Source of the DNA: Solen grandis
Lineage: Eukaryota > Mollusca > Bivalvia > Adapedonta > Solenidae
Length of the DNA: 64,000 bases
Reading direction: 5' to 3'
NCBI GenBank assembly: GCA_021229015.1
Contig: CM037794.1
Location: forward strand, 38,722,815-38,786,814
In this document: positions 43,401 through 58,400 of the stretch, piece after piece
How the letters are laid out: each line of letters begins with the position of its first letter
How positions within the stretch are numbered: the stretch's first letter is position 1
Notes under the pieces: model-generated
The model's input: only the letters and a program-made list of their open reading frames with translations
What the model was told of the DNA's origin: nothing
Database searches by the model: none
Position numbers and translations under genes: made by a program

Positions 43401-46400
43401 TAATTCCGTACCCATGTAGCATCACGTGTACCTGCAGAGCTAATGTCTATACTGTTTCACTTGATATTTATACAAAGGGTGTCCCGACAGTTAATCTCTG
43501 CTGTCTAGATTACAGCACACGGCTTCAACAGAATTAAAGCAGAAAGCTATGAAATCAGGCATGAGGAATAAACTAGAGCTGAAAGTGGGGGTGTTAAATA
43601 CCCTAGCCACACTAACTTTTGATTCAACAATTTAAGAAAATATTGAACTTTTTATAAAGCAGGATATAACGTGATGGGACAATGTGCTGATTTCTGCACA
43701 GACCTGTAAACACCACTGGCCATACTTTCAGGTTTCATCTACCTCAATTGGATGGATTAAGTCCACTTCTTTTTTAACCTAATCATTAGTTTTTGGGATG
43801 ACATCATACATTACTAGCAAAGCTAGTTTCAATTCATAGCTTTTCATACAAAGGGTGTCAGTAAGTATTAATCATTTGTCATCCAATTGTTTTAATATCA
43901 ATCTTTTTATACATGGCTTGATCACTTAAAATACAAACTGTCATGACCTTCAGTGGTACAGTAGACTCCCTGTCTACAGTGACCATTTTTGCTGTCTCCC
44001 AAAGAAGGTCACTGTAGACAGTCTCAACTGTACCATAGTTGGATGGTAAATCTTCACAGCAGAGTAGTCACAGACGTCTTGGGATGACATCATACAATAC
44101 TAGCAAAGCTAGTTTTAATTCATAGCTTTTCATACAAAGGGTGTCAGTAAGTATTAATCATTTGTCATCCCATTGTTTTAATATCAATCTGAAGAAGGCT
44201 CAATGTTGGATACAATATTTTTATATATTGGACATAATTTCCCCCATGGTTTTGGAATGCTTGCAACTCTAGTCTATGTAGTCCTGTATTTCAAGTTACA
44301 TGCCAAATAAGATATAATGAACATATACAGTAAAACTGTCCTAGTCCATGGAAGGATTTTCTGAGTACAGTAAAGTTCATTTATAACATTATGCAGGGGA
44401 CCAGGGTGATTTGAATGTTATAACCCATATGTTATAAACATTTTTCTTTCTATGAACAGACTTGCTTTACACTCGGTAATTACTGAGTGTTTCCGAAATC
44501 TGTGCATAAATAAGTTATGCTTATGTAGTTGTGTGATTTAAAAATAATATTTATTACGTTAATATTTTATAAATGCAGGTGAACAAGTTATTCACTATAT
44601 TGATAAATTACCAGGTAACTTACTTTATTAACCCGATACACTGTGAAATTTATCAAAAAGGATACTCAAATTTGAGCCCGAGATCGTACTCAAATAAAAT
44701 ATAAAGAAGAACTTAAAGCCTTGTTTCTACACAGAAACGATACACAGCATACCACTAGGTTTTATCTACCACTTGGATGGAATAAATCTTCATTTAGAAA
44801 ATGTTTAAAGTCAATCAGATTTTGGGACAACATCATACCATACTAGCAAAGCTAGTTTTAATTCATAGCTTTTCATACAAAGGGTGTCAGAAAATATTAA
44901 TCATCTGTCGTCCCTTTATCTTATTAACTATTAATTGGGAGAATCTACCTCTACCTTACAGCACATCTTGAAGACATTCACCTTATCTCCATGGAAAGAA
45001 AGCCCTACTGGCATTTGTGTGAAGGTTTTTGTTTTTTGTTGTTGTTTTTTTGTGCGTGTGTGCGCGCGCGAGTGCGAGGGAGTAGGTAAAATTCTCAATT
45101 TCTGAAAATTTGAAAAACTAAATTAAAAAGACTTCAGTATTTTGCAACATTTTTAAGTTTACTTAAAACAAAGGCGAGTTGCTCACATAATGTGTTTCAA
45201 AAAGTTTTGTTATCTGGTTCCTGACTGGAGTGCCTTCCCCTAACACTCAAGTTACTGATTATCTTGCGTATTATCTGAAACCTCAAAATAAAATGCACTG
45301 AAACTATTTGTGTGTGCACTTCGCCTCTGGTTAACAAGTGAAAAAACTTAACACAAGGGTATTTCTTGGAACACGTGTAACCTGCTGAAACGTGATGGAA
45401 AGTGTGACAGAATATCAATTCATAGCTTTTCATACAAAGGGTGTCAGTAAGTATTAATCATTTGTCATCCAATTGTTTTAATATCAATCTATAGAAGAAT
45501 GAAGCTTTTATGCATATTAAAATTTTGACTTTTTTAAAATACGTTTATATTCATGTATTAATCTTATGTTTTAAATAAATGTTGAATAATGAGGCATCTT
45601 TTTATACATGGCTTGATCACTTAAAATACAAACTGTCATGACCTTCGGTGGTACTGTAGACTCCCCGTCTACAGTGACCTTTTTTGCTGTCTCCCAAAGA
45701 AGGTCACTGAGGACAGTCTCGACTGTACCATAGTTGGATAGAAAAATCTTCACAGCAAAACAGTCACCGACTTTCTGGGATGACATCATACAATACTAGC
45801 AAAGCTAGTTTGAAATCATAGCTTTTCATACAAAGGGTGTCAGAAAATATTAATCATTTGTCATCCCATTGTTTAAACACCAACCTGAAGAAGACTCAAT
45901 GCTGGATACAATATTTTTATATATTGGACATAATTTCCTCCCAAGGTTTTGGAATGCTTGCAATTCTAGTCTGTGAAGTCCTGTATTTCAAGTTACATGC
46001 CAAATAAGACATAATGAACATATACAGTAAAACTGTCCTAGTCCATGGAAGGATTTTCTGAGTACAGTAAAGTTCATTTATAACATTATGCAGGGGACCA
46101 GGGTGATTTGAATGTTATAACCCATATAATGTTATAAACATTTTTCAATCTATGAACAGACTTGCTTTACACTCGGTAATTATTGAGTGTTTCCGAAATC
46201 TGTGCATAAATAAGTTATGCTTATGTAGTTGTGTGATTTAAAAATAATATTTATTACGTTAATATTTTATAAATGCAGGTGAACAAGTTATTGATAAATT
46301 ACCAGGTAACTTACTTTATTAACCCGATACCCTGTGAAATTTATCAAATAGGATACTCAAATTTGAGCCCGAGATTGTACTCAAATAAAATATAAAGAAG

Positions 46401-49400
46401 AACTTAAAGCCTTGTTTCTACACAGAAACGATACACAGCATACCACTAGGTTTTATCTACCACTTGGATGGAATAAATCTTCATTTAGAAAATGTTTAAA
46501 GTCAATCAGTTTTTGGGACAACATCATACCATACTAGCAAAGCTAGTTTTAATTCATAGCTTTTCATACAAAGGGTGTCAGAAAATATTAATCATCTGTT
46601 GTCCCTTTATCTTATTAACTATTAATTGGGAGAATCTGCCTCTACCTTAAAGCACATCTTGAAGACATTCACCTTATCTCCATGGAAAGAAAGCCCTACT
46701 GGCATTTGTGTGAAGGTTTTTGTTTTTTGTTGTTGTTTTTTTGTGCGTGTGTGCGCGCGCTATGCGAGGGAGTAGGTAAAATTCTCAATTTCTGAAAATT
46801 TGAAAAACTAAATTAAAAAGACTTCAGTATTTTGCAACATTTTTAAGTTTACTTAAAACTAAGGCGAGTTGCTCACACAATGTGTTTAAAAAAAGTTTTG
46901 TTATCTGGTTCCTGACTGGAGTGCCTTCCCCTTACACTAAAGTTACTGATTATCTTGCGTATTATCTGAAACCTCACAATAAAATGCACTGAAACTATTT
47001 GTGTGTGCACTTTGCCTCTGATTAACAAGTGCAAAAACTTAACACAAGGGTATTTCTTGGAACACGTGTAACCTGCTGAATCGTGATGGAAAGTGTGACA
47101 GATGGATAGACAGAACAGTAGAGTGATCACTTTGTGTCATCTCTGCTTACAGCAGGTGACACAAAAATGATCATTAAACCTAACGAGAACTAACTGTAAT
47201 GCTGTAATGAATGACATTATAATGAAAAATCTCCCACCCCAGTAATTCGACCCTTCAAGTGCATACATTTCTGGAGAATGTCACAAGACATGGAGATACA
47301 TACCTGGAGCCGTGCTGATCCTGGGAGAACTCCACCACATGGTTCATAAGGTCCTTCAGTTGCAGGTTCGGGATCCGGTTGTTTCGGAAATCTTCCAGTA
47401 GACGACTCCGGCCCGTCACCTCCTTGGACAGACTGCTGCAAAAGAGGGAACAGTTCACCGTCAGGGGCAATTTGTTTCATCAAGTGACGATAAACTGATT
47501 GCAATTAATGTTACTTTGACAGCATTTCCTGTTTTCAGCACATTCCAGTCAGATGACCCCCCCCCCTCAGCTTACTTCTGGAAAGCTTACTCACATGAAC
47601 CATATAAAGTTCCCAGTCAGGATCAAACCCACAAAGTGAATGTCTATAGATCAATGACTACAATTAATGACCGTTCCAGCTAGGAGACTCTTTCATATGG
47701 TAATATACAGAGGAACAAATAAGCAATTTTGGTCATTTGAATATTATGCATCCCTTTCGAAAGTATTTGTGCATTAATAAAATGAGATAAATTACTTTTA
47801 TTTTTCCCCATAATGGTCATCACATACTCCCTGTTCCCTATATACACTTTGAAACATTATCAGGTACAATGAAATAACATAAGGTCCATTCCAAGTCATT
47901 TCATATTTGTGATGGTTGTAAATGATAGAGATGTTTAAAGACCTTAAAGTAAAATAAGATCTGCATCTATACTCCAATAGCATCTGTTGCCACATCATTT
48001 TAAATTTAATTTCAGTATATCAAGAGTGAAGATCCTTGATTTTAAAAACAAAACAAAACAAAGTGCTAAGCATTAACTTGGTACAGAACGTATGCTCAAT
48101 TCAATTCTATTGAAATATACTAATGACACAGAATGTGAAAAATATTGTATCCAGGAGGATAATGATTAAAACAGTAATAATTTAATACAATCATAAGGCA
48201 GTTTCTGACCAGCCCTAGCTCAAACTTACCTCCTCGACTGCATGGTAGATCTACCCGGGAACAAGGATCCGAACAACCCGCCTGTGGCCCCTACAGATCC
48301 GCTCCGGAATTTCGCCTCTGCCCCTGGGGCTGCGTTGTACAGTCTCCCTCCATTCCCAAGACCTGGGTACAATACACATTATACAATGTACTATCATGTG
48401 TCAAACCACACTTTCGTGGAAGACATCACATATCAACATTGTTTTTGCTTGGGACAACATCATACAATACTAGCAAAGCTAGTTTTAATTCATAGCTTTT
48501 CATACAAAGGGTGTCAGAAAATATTAATCATTTGTCATCCCATTATTTTTACACTTATTTTGACCCACAAGTAAAGTCAAAATGTAAGAATTTCATTTAC
48601 CTAAAGAAGTGAAAATCAAGTGGATGGAGACTAATGCAAGGAATGCGTAGTTTCATAGAAAAGGCCTTCCACTCTATGCAAAAGTGTTTTAATCAGAAGA
48701 AAAAATAAGCTTCTTTGGTTAATAAAGTTAAAAACTAATCAATATTTCATTACATAAAAAATTTACCATCACTTTCATTATAATAGAGTACTTCAATACT
48801 CATTACTTGTGTTTTTCAATTTTTAAACTGTGCACACGCCTTCGGCGTGTTATTTGATAAATGACCCATGTATCCTTAACTTAAGTCTTTAATATGAATA
48901 ATATACATTAGGTCCAGAATTTCTCAAACAAGTTATGCTAGCCGATATTTACAGTTATTGATCCCATTTTGCCTATTGGAAAACAAGAGAGTATTTGAAA
49001 TTTTTTTAACAGAGTAAGTAAAACAAAAAACGTTGCCTGTCTGTTCCTCAGCTAAACAATCTGGTAGTCCTTACCTGACAGGGGTGGAGTCATCGACTGT
49101 CCGGGCTGCACCAGTCCCATGGGGCCGGCCGGGGACCCGAGGTTACCTAGGGAACCATAATACTGATTGATAGGAGTCATTTGTCGTGCTTTGTACTCCA
49201 GGGAATCTCGCCTCTGTCCAGTACCTAGACCTAATCAACAGAAGGCAAGATACTGGAGTCGTTGGCTGCATGCATTTAACAAACCAAAACACACTCAGAG
49301 AGACCCTTTAATCTACTTAACTATAACATGCATGTGTGTAATTGAAATACAATCTGAATGCTATTACAGCGGTCAACACTAACAGACTTGGGGTCCAGAG

Positions 49401-52400
49401 GACACCTAAAATTTGGAAGGGACTCCTGAATTGATATGCCAGGGTTTCCATCTGGACACTTACTATTCGATTAAAAGTAATTTGAGGAGTCACATTTGTT
49501 GTAAACCAATGTAACATTTTTCATAAAACATTCTGATTTGTAACCCTCTGTAACTTTTCAAGCAATGGTTGTGCGAAGAAAGCCATCCAATATCCAAATA
49601 GTGTGCCAGGGAATCCTGAATTCCAAAGCAGGTGTTCCGTCGGGATACTTCGCTAATATGTTCGTGTCAAACGCTGTGTTACATGTTGAGACAACATCCC
49701 CTTTAATACAAATCATCACATCTATATTTAAACCCCAAGACGTTTAAAAATACCTGGTTTGTAAAACAAGTTGAGAATCTCAGAGCACCTACCAAATGGT
49801 TCGTTAGAGCCGATGGTTCCCTGCATGCCTGAGCCCAGACTGCCCAGTCCCGAGTTGCCATAGTTACTCTGCTGGTTGAGGCCTGCACTGATGGGGGTGA
49901 AGAGACTAGAGGAGACCTGGGTGTAGCCCATACTGCTGGACTGGCTGTAACCTGCAGGGAACCAGCATTGCTTATACAGTTCATCACACTTCTACTGGAA
50001 ACCAGCACTAATATAGTTTATCACATTATAAAGGAAACCAGCACTGCTTATACAATTCATCACACCTATGCCGGAGACCAAGATTATACTTCATACACAT
50101 GAACCAGCAGTTTTAAATGGGATTTTTCATTATACTTCACCCGGGGACCAGTGGTCTTTTACACATACTTCCATTTTATACTTCCATGGAATATTAAATA
50201 TTGATATAGGGTTCACATGAATTACTCAAAAGAACACAAAGGGATTGTTTGAGATACAGAGCCATTGGACCTCAAGAATGGGAAACCATCCCTAACGAAG
50301 GCTAAAGGTGTGGCTCATATTTTTTTCAATGCTAAAATCTGGGAATGTGCAAACTAAAAGAAGCTTAACCCTTTCCCTCATATAGACTCATTTTGACGCA
50401 CTCAATAGGTACCACATAAAGCCTGATCTGCAGAAAACCACAGTTAAACCTTACCAAATTTAAATATAAAATCCTCATTTCCAGACCACTGAGGAGCAGC
50501 GAACAGCATAAAACCTGATCAGCCTGCGAGTTACTCGCAGGCTGATCTGGTTTTATGCTGTTCGCATAGGTCTTTTCATGGTTTCCTCTATGAGGGAAAG
50601 AGTTAAAGAATTTAAAGGTCTGATTAAGATAACCATGGTACCCTCCTCCTTCTTATGAAATACTAAAATTCTGTTTGTGTAAATAACATAAGAGGAGCCA
50701 AACCCACAAAACAGAAGTTCATCAGAGTAGTGATGAGATTATGCATAAAAAATGTGAACCAGTCATACAAAAGGCTTAAACATCTCATTGGATTTAAAGA
50801 CAATTCTCACTTATTTTTGGCCAAATGAGACATTTTACCTCAATTTATTCCGACCAGGTTTCCTAGCAATGTGAGGCATCATACAGTCCTAGCATAGCTA
50901 GATTGAAATCATTGTTCTCATACAAAGGGTGTCAGAAGCTGATAATCATTTGCCTCACATGCTGACGTTAAATACACAATTTGCCATTCACTGTTTCAGT
51001 CATAAGACAGAATTCAAGATTCAAGAGGAAGAAAAAAATCTTCACTATAGTTTCCAATTCTCATATCTTACAACTTTGACCACCTCAACTACTGCTTAGT
51101 TTTTCACAATAATTCTTCTGAGATGACCACAAAGATGGTAGAAATCACCAGTATAAAATGCTCATTTTCATAAACTGAAATAATCCTTGACTGCCATATT
51201 TTCAGAATTCCCTGACCAAGGGCCCATTTCATGTAGCTTCCTTCAAAAAAATTTGATCTTATACATAAGATCCTATGTCCTTCATAGAGGCTACTTATTT
51301 ATTTGCACAAGGAAACAGAGAAAGGACATAAGTCATAACTTTCTGTGTCAGAAGAAAAGTCACAAAAATATATATATTTTTTTTTCCGACAAGAGTGTTC
51401 TTTGAAACATGCGTGTCAACCTGCTGACGGACAGATGACGGAAAAGAGATCCCTATGTGTCACCTCTGCTTACAGCAGGTGACACAACAAAATTTAGTAT
51501 AACGGGAATTCCTACAAAAACAAGTGAACAAATACTTCTGCAACCTAAGGACCACGGAGGCCATGTTTCAGATTGAACATACAGCTTGTTTGCAGAGATA
51601 AAACATTTTAACAGTACAAATGTATAAGACCTTGCAATGAAGCATGAATTTCTCTTAAAATGAATAATATTGAAAGCAATGGTTGACAAAATTGCAGGGA
51701 AACCCCGAGGGTATTCTTATTAAAGCATGGCATCATTAAATACTAGCAGAGCTAGGCTGTATTCACCAGTATCTCATACAAAGGGTGTCAGTTACGTTAA
51801 TCATTTGCCATGTCTCCTTCCCCATTTCCCACCCTACATATACCCTGTTCAAACAGCCGGACAGCTGCTACAACTTTGTACTTACCTAGAGAGTTCTGTG
51901 GTGTGTTGTTGTTACTACTAGAGAAGATAGGTGGGGTGGTGGGCATCTGCTGTGGCTGGGTGGTCAGTAACCGCAGGGGGTTGCTTCCCAGGTTGGGCGC
52001 ACCTCCTGCTCAAAAGACAGCGGGGATATGTGATGACATGGAATAACATCATACATTACATCAACAGTATTCTCAGTGGTTTGTATCTTGAAACTTCATT
52101 CAATAGAATAAATATAACTTGAGATATCACTAATGGGGATTAATACCCCCTCATCCCACCTTGTCTTCATGTAAAGTGAGTAGAACATGAAGGGACAAGC
52201 ACCATTGCTATGAAGCTTCCACTTTTGTAAAGTGGGAGTACAATAATATTACTCCTCCTTTATATAAAGGAGTGGACGTATTGCTGAGACATACCAATAA
52301 TGAGATATTATTCTGCTTGTTAAATAAAAATGGCTATATTTCAAAATGCATGGAATTTAAAAGTTCATCAGGGGTGTAAATTTCCTGAGTTTAACAACCA

Positions 52401-55400
52401 CCCTTATAAAGTTTGAGATGGTCAAAGAGAAAATACAAAGGAATTTTCTTTTTCTTCACTTGCCCTGCGCAAGTGGAATTTTACATCCCTGGTTCCATGT
52501 CCCTATCTATAATGGTTCCCAGCTCAAAGGTGTACCTACCTTGTTGGTTCCCAGCTGAAACAAGTACAGGGGCAGGGGAAACCAGCCGCATAGACGCTCC
52601 AGCCAATCCGCGAGGATTACCCATCACTAACTGTCCATTTTGGTCATAGTAGGCCGGGGCCAGGATCTGGTACTGGGCACCTGTCAAAAGATGTTCTCAC
52701 ATTAAGATTGTTTGCCTGGGTTTAACAACCCACCAACAGTATTTCAGTCATTTAAGGACACAAGGACAGATATAGTGCTGCCTTTTCACAACATCATACC
52801 ATGGCAAAGTGGCATGATAGCCATACCTTGTCATCAGAACAATCAGTTCTGGAACTACCGCCTTGTGCTTAGCACCAAAGCAAGGGAGGGATATACACTA
52901 ACACAAACCAGCACTTAACCCTTTCCCTCATAGAGGACACCATGAAAAGACCTATGCGAACAGCATAAAACCAGATCAGCCTGCGAGTAACTCGCAGGCT
53001 GATCAGGTTTTATGCTGTTCGCTGCTCCTCAGTGGTCTGGAAATGAGGATTTTGTAAATAAATTTGGTACGGTTTAACTGTGGTTTTCTGCAGATCAGGC
53101 TTTATGTGATACCTATTGAGGGCATCAAAATGAGTCTATATGAGGGAAAGGGTTAAGTCTCACATTATGCATAGGGTGGTTAAATATGAAGAACAATTTA
53201 TCTGCGGATCTTACGTCAAGGCATTGAAAAGCATCATCTTTATGCCCAAGTTACCATGACAACCAAGGACTGTATACGTACCCTGTGTGGGCTGCATCTG
53301 CTGCTGTATCTGACTACCGGAGTCACTCTGCCCGGAGGGGGTGAGGCGACCAGACCGGCCCTGCATCTGGAGACCCTGGGGTGTCTGCTGGCCCTGGGCC
53401 TGGATAAGGTTAGCCGGGTAGATGCCCCAGGGGGTCTGAACACCGTAGTACTGGGGGTGGATGACCGTGGGACCTGCTGACAGACACATCATCGCCGTCA
53501 ATATAAGAGGCACAGTCAAAACACCCATACACCCAACAAGGAATACCCAAGTCAGCCATAAAAAAAATTACTTGCATTTACCATTATTACCCACAAAGAA
53601 TGCTCCTACTCAAATTTTCTTTTCACCTGTTGAGTAATTTTGCTTGTTTGTTCAATTTGATCAATTCAAACTTCAAAAACACATAGCAGGTTTGACTAAG
53701 TTTCCCCAGATGTTTCAATAAAGAACATATTAAGGTGGTAAAAACCCTGTAATCTATGCTTTTTGACATTCCTTCTGGTTAAGCCGATTAATACCCTTGC
53801 ATAGTATTTATGTAATGCAAGTGTAGGAGTACATTCCTATATATAGCCCTAACTTCAGTGAAGAGAGTTTAATTACAAATTTTTGAGGAGATAAAGAGAT
53901 ATAACTAAGGTTTAATTACCCTTATAGGACCTGAAGTGAACCACCTCATGAAAATTCATGTACAAATAATCGACTCAGATGAACTTAAAAATGCTATATC
54001 AACCAATAGGTTCCCCTTTGCAGTACAGACTGAGTAGAATTAGAGCTACACTACTGGAGACCCTGGAGCTGCATCATCTACGTCTGATACTAGCCAAGGT
54101 GTCCAAACATTTCTTTATCAGGTAAAGGCCAGTTTCTTGCAAAAACAAATGGCACCCATGTCATATGTCCTCCCACGAACAAAAAGAAAAAGATCCTTTC
54201 CTTTAATTGTAGAGTTTAAAGAAGACCAATGATCAAGTTATTTTATGACATAAACCATTTCATGACATAAATGAAGGACTGTCTGCAGAACTGTTCCATC
54301 TTTAATTTCGATATGCACATGGAACAGTTTTGCAGACGGCCTTCAAAATGCGCTTTTATTTTCCCACAACTCTGATCACTCTACCCCTGGGTATCCCAAG
54401 GTTCTAATACAAGCATCTGAACCCTCCTATGAAACATTTTCCCTCTATAAAATATACAGCATCACCTTACAGTAGCTAAACAAGACTGGCTAAAACTCTG
54501 CAAACCATCCTTTGCGCTAAGTAATACTTTAAATACTTAAAGCTAGAGAACAGATACAAGAATGTTGAAGATTACATACTTATGTATTGAAATATTGCTT
54601 AGCAAAAATCAAGGTTAGTGATAGAGATGGATGATGTCGTCTAATCTAGCAAGCAGATTATTGTTATCATTACAAACAGAAATCTATTGCACATAAATAT
54701 GTCTACTTCCAATTTAATCATGAGTCAGTGTAATATGCAATTCAGTGTAATGCTAAAGGATGAGTGTGTTATTCAGTTAATTACTGGCATTCATCTACAC
54801 AAACTCTAAACAAGTAAATTATCTGAAACTTTAAAATCCTTTTAAAAGGATCCCCCACCCCTCAGAGTGTAGCCAAGATATCTTAAGGACCTACAAATAC
54901 CCTAGATTCAGTTTGCAGTCTTATAACAATACCATACTAGGTCAAATTTTCTTATCAATTATTTCTCATTATCAATGAACAACAAATGCTTGAAAAATTT
55001 AAGCGTAATAAATACAGTTAGACCGGTGTCAATGAAATATCAGGAAGATTATACTCATCAAAACACGTACAACTACTATTAAAATATATCAATTTTCTCA
55101 TTGATTAGGAAACAAGTTCCCACAACTTGTAACAATGCTTCATGAAAGTTCTGGTTTGGACCAGTACTTTGTGCCTTGGTAGGTCATGAAGGATTTTTAT
55201 CCTAAGGGCATTTAAAGACATAACTATTCCTCCTAATAGTATTTACAGACATAACTTTCAGAACTGCAGTCACATAAGCTACCACTGGACCTATACAACA
55301 CTATTCTAGAGACCGAGACATAACATGATAGCATTCACATGGTCCTTTTTTAAAGAATGAAGTTTCTAGCAGGGGTTTCCCTTGATGTTTTAAATGGGGG

Positions 55401-58400
55401 TCAAATAACCCTTTAATATATAGATAAAAACACAAATTTTGGAATATTTGTGGGTCATCTAGAAAATTTGAAGGTCAAAGTGGACAATCTTGTGCAGCAC
55501 ACACATTCAATCAATATGCCACCAGTACAGTTCCTATTTCTTGCTACGGCCCCGCCCCAGACATACATAGCACACACACATGCCTGGTGGTCATGCACAG
55601 TGGAAGGCTATCACCATCACTCACCAGCTACTTATACCCAGTCTTAAGCTTGCCATACCATAATGCTACAGAGAGCTCTAGCTCTACTGACCCAGTAGTT
55701 CATTAATGAGTTAAATACAGCTCTTAAATTGGGAGTTCAAATAGTTTAACAAGGTCAACATTCCTTCTGACCTTTAAAGTACATTTTGCCATCCCAAATT
55801 TTATTTTTTCAATAATAAGAAGTGTCCTTTTAATTTTAAGCATACAAGCATTTCCACAGATGGTTGAAGAGAATGCTGAAGGCTTATTTGAACCTGAATG
55901 TAAGTATATGTTAGAAGTAGATCACAAGATTTAAGTAATGCATATATCATTACATTGTTGTGCTAAAATCAAGCGATTCATTTAAACTATCCTCTATATT
56001 TGCATGTCATAAATGGACTTATGTTTTCTATCAAAGCACTTGACAAATGTCTTGTTTTCTATCAAAGCACTTGACAAATGTCTATCTATTACAGTATCTG
56101 TTGGTGATTTCCAAGGACACCAATTCTTTTAATCATTTCTACATACAAACTTTTTCTCCACCACATTCCTTACTTCCCAATGACTGCAGTACTCTCCAAC
56201 TGCAAATATCAAGGGATAAGACAGTCCATGGCAGGGACGGCTACCCCACAAAATAAACATAACTTTAAGCCAGACAACACTCAAACATCTAAAACTGCAT
56301 GCCTTAAAACTGTGATCGTTGAAATGCAAAGCGCTGAGAACGCAAGGTTACCGGTTTATAGTTCCTGGCATTTACCTGTACAGGTAAAGCTGAGAGTATT
56401 GTTGGTAAGGTTAGGAATATTAGAGTTTGCAGCTGGGCATCTACAAGGTCAAAATATACCGTGGCCAGCTGTAGACCTGCTGGAAGTATCGAGAATACTT
56501 TTCTTGTACTAAAGTTGGCAATGTGTACATTTACACTGCAGCATGGTTTAGATACTGCTCTATTTTCTTTCACCCAATCAATAATGACTCTACAAATGGG
56601 AAACGGAATTAGGGAGGGTTAACGGGGAAGGGATCTGGCTATTCCCCCATCCCCCAATGTGTGGTTACACTGCCCCTAGTTTTGGCCAGTCTGCTTTTAA
56701 TTATCTCATTTCCCCCATGTGACCCTCCTATGAGTACCTCTACACCCTTGACTGGAGATCTAGATTATAATCATGGACAATGCCTTAAGACAGATGAACA
56801 AGACACTACGGGATGTTTCTACGAGGTTCAACACACGTCACCTGACCTGTTAGCGGAATGCCGACTGTGTAGGGATCCTGGCTCAAAACGTAGGGAGTCG
56901 GGGTAATAGCTCCGTTGAGTCCTAGACCAAGAAAGAAATAGTAGCAAAATAAACGTCACTGTAAGCCATGCAAAAATAAAATTGTAAAAAAAAATAAAAA
57001 TGAACATCAACACATGCATAACTGTAAATGGGAGTAAGGGGGCTTTCCTGCAGTGGATCAAGGCACAGTGGTCCTTCCTGTATCATCCCCTGTGGACATT
57101 ATTTCTAGACCTTAATATAACGCTCAAAATATAATTCAAATGCCTAAACCTTAATGTAACGCTCAAAATATAATTCAAATGCCTAAATGATCATTCATAC
57201 CTTCTCTATTTTCTAAATTTTGTTTTGCCTTGTTACTTAAAATTGAAAGGCCAATTCAAAACTTCATCTTTTGTACCCCTACCATATTGCTGTCATTTCA
57301 TGATCAATTGGAAGGGGGTTTATTCAATAATTGAAATTTTATTTAATATTAACTTTATTGCTGTCAGCTGCAGGTTAGCCAATGTTACATTCCATTTAAG
57401 CTCTGGTAGCACCCAATTCAACAACGGGCTGTCAACACAAGACAAAAGTACAACTGCTCTTGATCACTGGAACATCTCTGCTCTCAATGCCTGGCGGGTG
57501 AATATAAAACCTTGAACTACTACATGATTGAACAGGTTCTATTTCACGGCTTCTGACGACACATCACTTTCAACGGAGCAGCAATCAATATAAAACCTGA
57601 TCAATCTGCAAAGCACTTGCAGATTGATTTGGCATTTCAGTGTTTCTGGGGTCATAAAAATTCAGCCATTATTAGTGTACAGAACCTGAAAATTGAATCG
57701 TGGATACAGCCCTCAAACTTAAACATGACAGAAATTGCCAGAACCAAAGTTGAATACTTTTCTAATTTTTATACCTACACCAGTAACCAGCAGTGAAAAG
57801 CAAGCACTCCAACCAATAAAGTTTGATTTTATGATATCTAGGGTTTTCCAGGGCAGTACAAACAAGATGCTAGGTCAATCCTATTGAGCATTTCATCTTG
57901 TATGAATTAATCTATAACTGTTTGCAGAACATTTATCAATTCTGAGTCAGATTAGCTTAGGTAAAAGAGACATCCTTTTTACCTCCGGGTATGATAAGAT
58001 AAAATATTTAATGTAAAAAAAAAAAAAAAAAAAATCTGGCCTGTCTCTACACAAACACACACACTCACACATATAACAACAAAACAGGTCAACTTAGGAA
58101 ACTGCGCACTTGCAAACATTTCTTGCTGTGTATTAAAAGCTTAAAATTTCTACCAATCATCCAAACCCCAATCTGTATAAACCATCAAAATTATCTCTAT
58201 CTAGCCAGAAACTGACAATTTTCAATAATTTACTGACATGATCCCCACTTTGTCCCATTTTATGGAAAATTGGTCTACCTAACCGAAGCACGATTCTCTA
58301 ATTGTGTTCAGCCCATTTAAACAGTGTCAATCACTACAGCTATCTAGTGCATTCTTAAAATGGTACCAAAATTTATTATATCTTTTGCTCATATCAACGA

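Larger units (their letters stand above)
43836..47100. repeat. 1.6-kb tandem duplication in a pum intron
   Basis: 43836-45417 is repeated at 45418-47100 at about 95% identity by eye, with a roughly 108-base insertion (about 45490-45600) in the second unit. Shared landmarks: TATACATGGCTTGATCAC (43912/45602), ATGCAGGGGACCAGGGTGAT (44391/46088), GCGAGTTGCTCACA (45174/46864). Confidence 0.88.

Noticed and set aside
43793..51812. Intronic elements as C/D box or H/ACA snoRNAs
   Set aside because: On the sense strand there is a C-like AUGAUUA after the stem and one CUGA, but no D box next to the 3' stem, and no H or ACA box at the expected sites.
43793..51812. Intronic elements as hammerhead ribozymes
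   Set aside because: The three-way junction shape is similar but the conserved CUGAUGA and GAAA core is absent on both strands.
56661..56906. + strand frame of 81 codons in the pum region
   Set aside because: It lies antisense to a confirmed pum exon (56847-56921) and the rest has no protein-like features.
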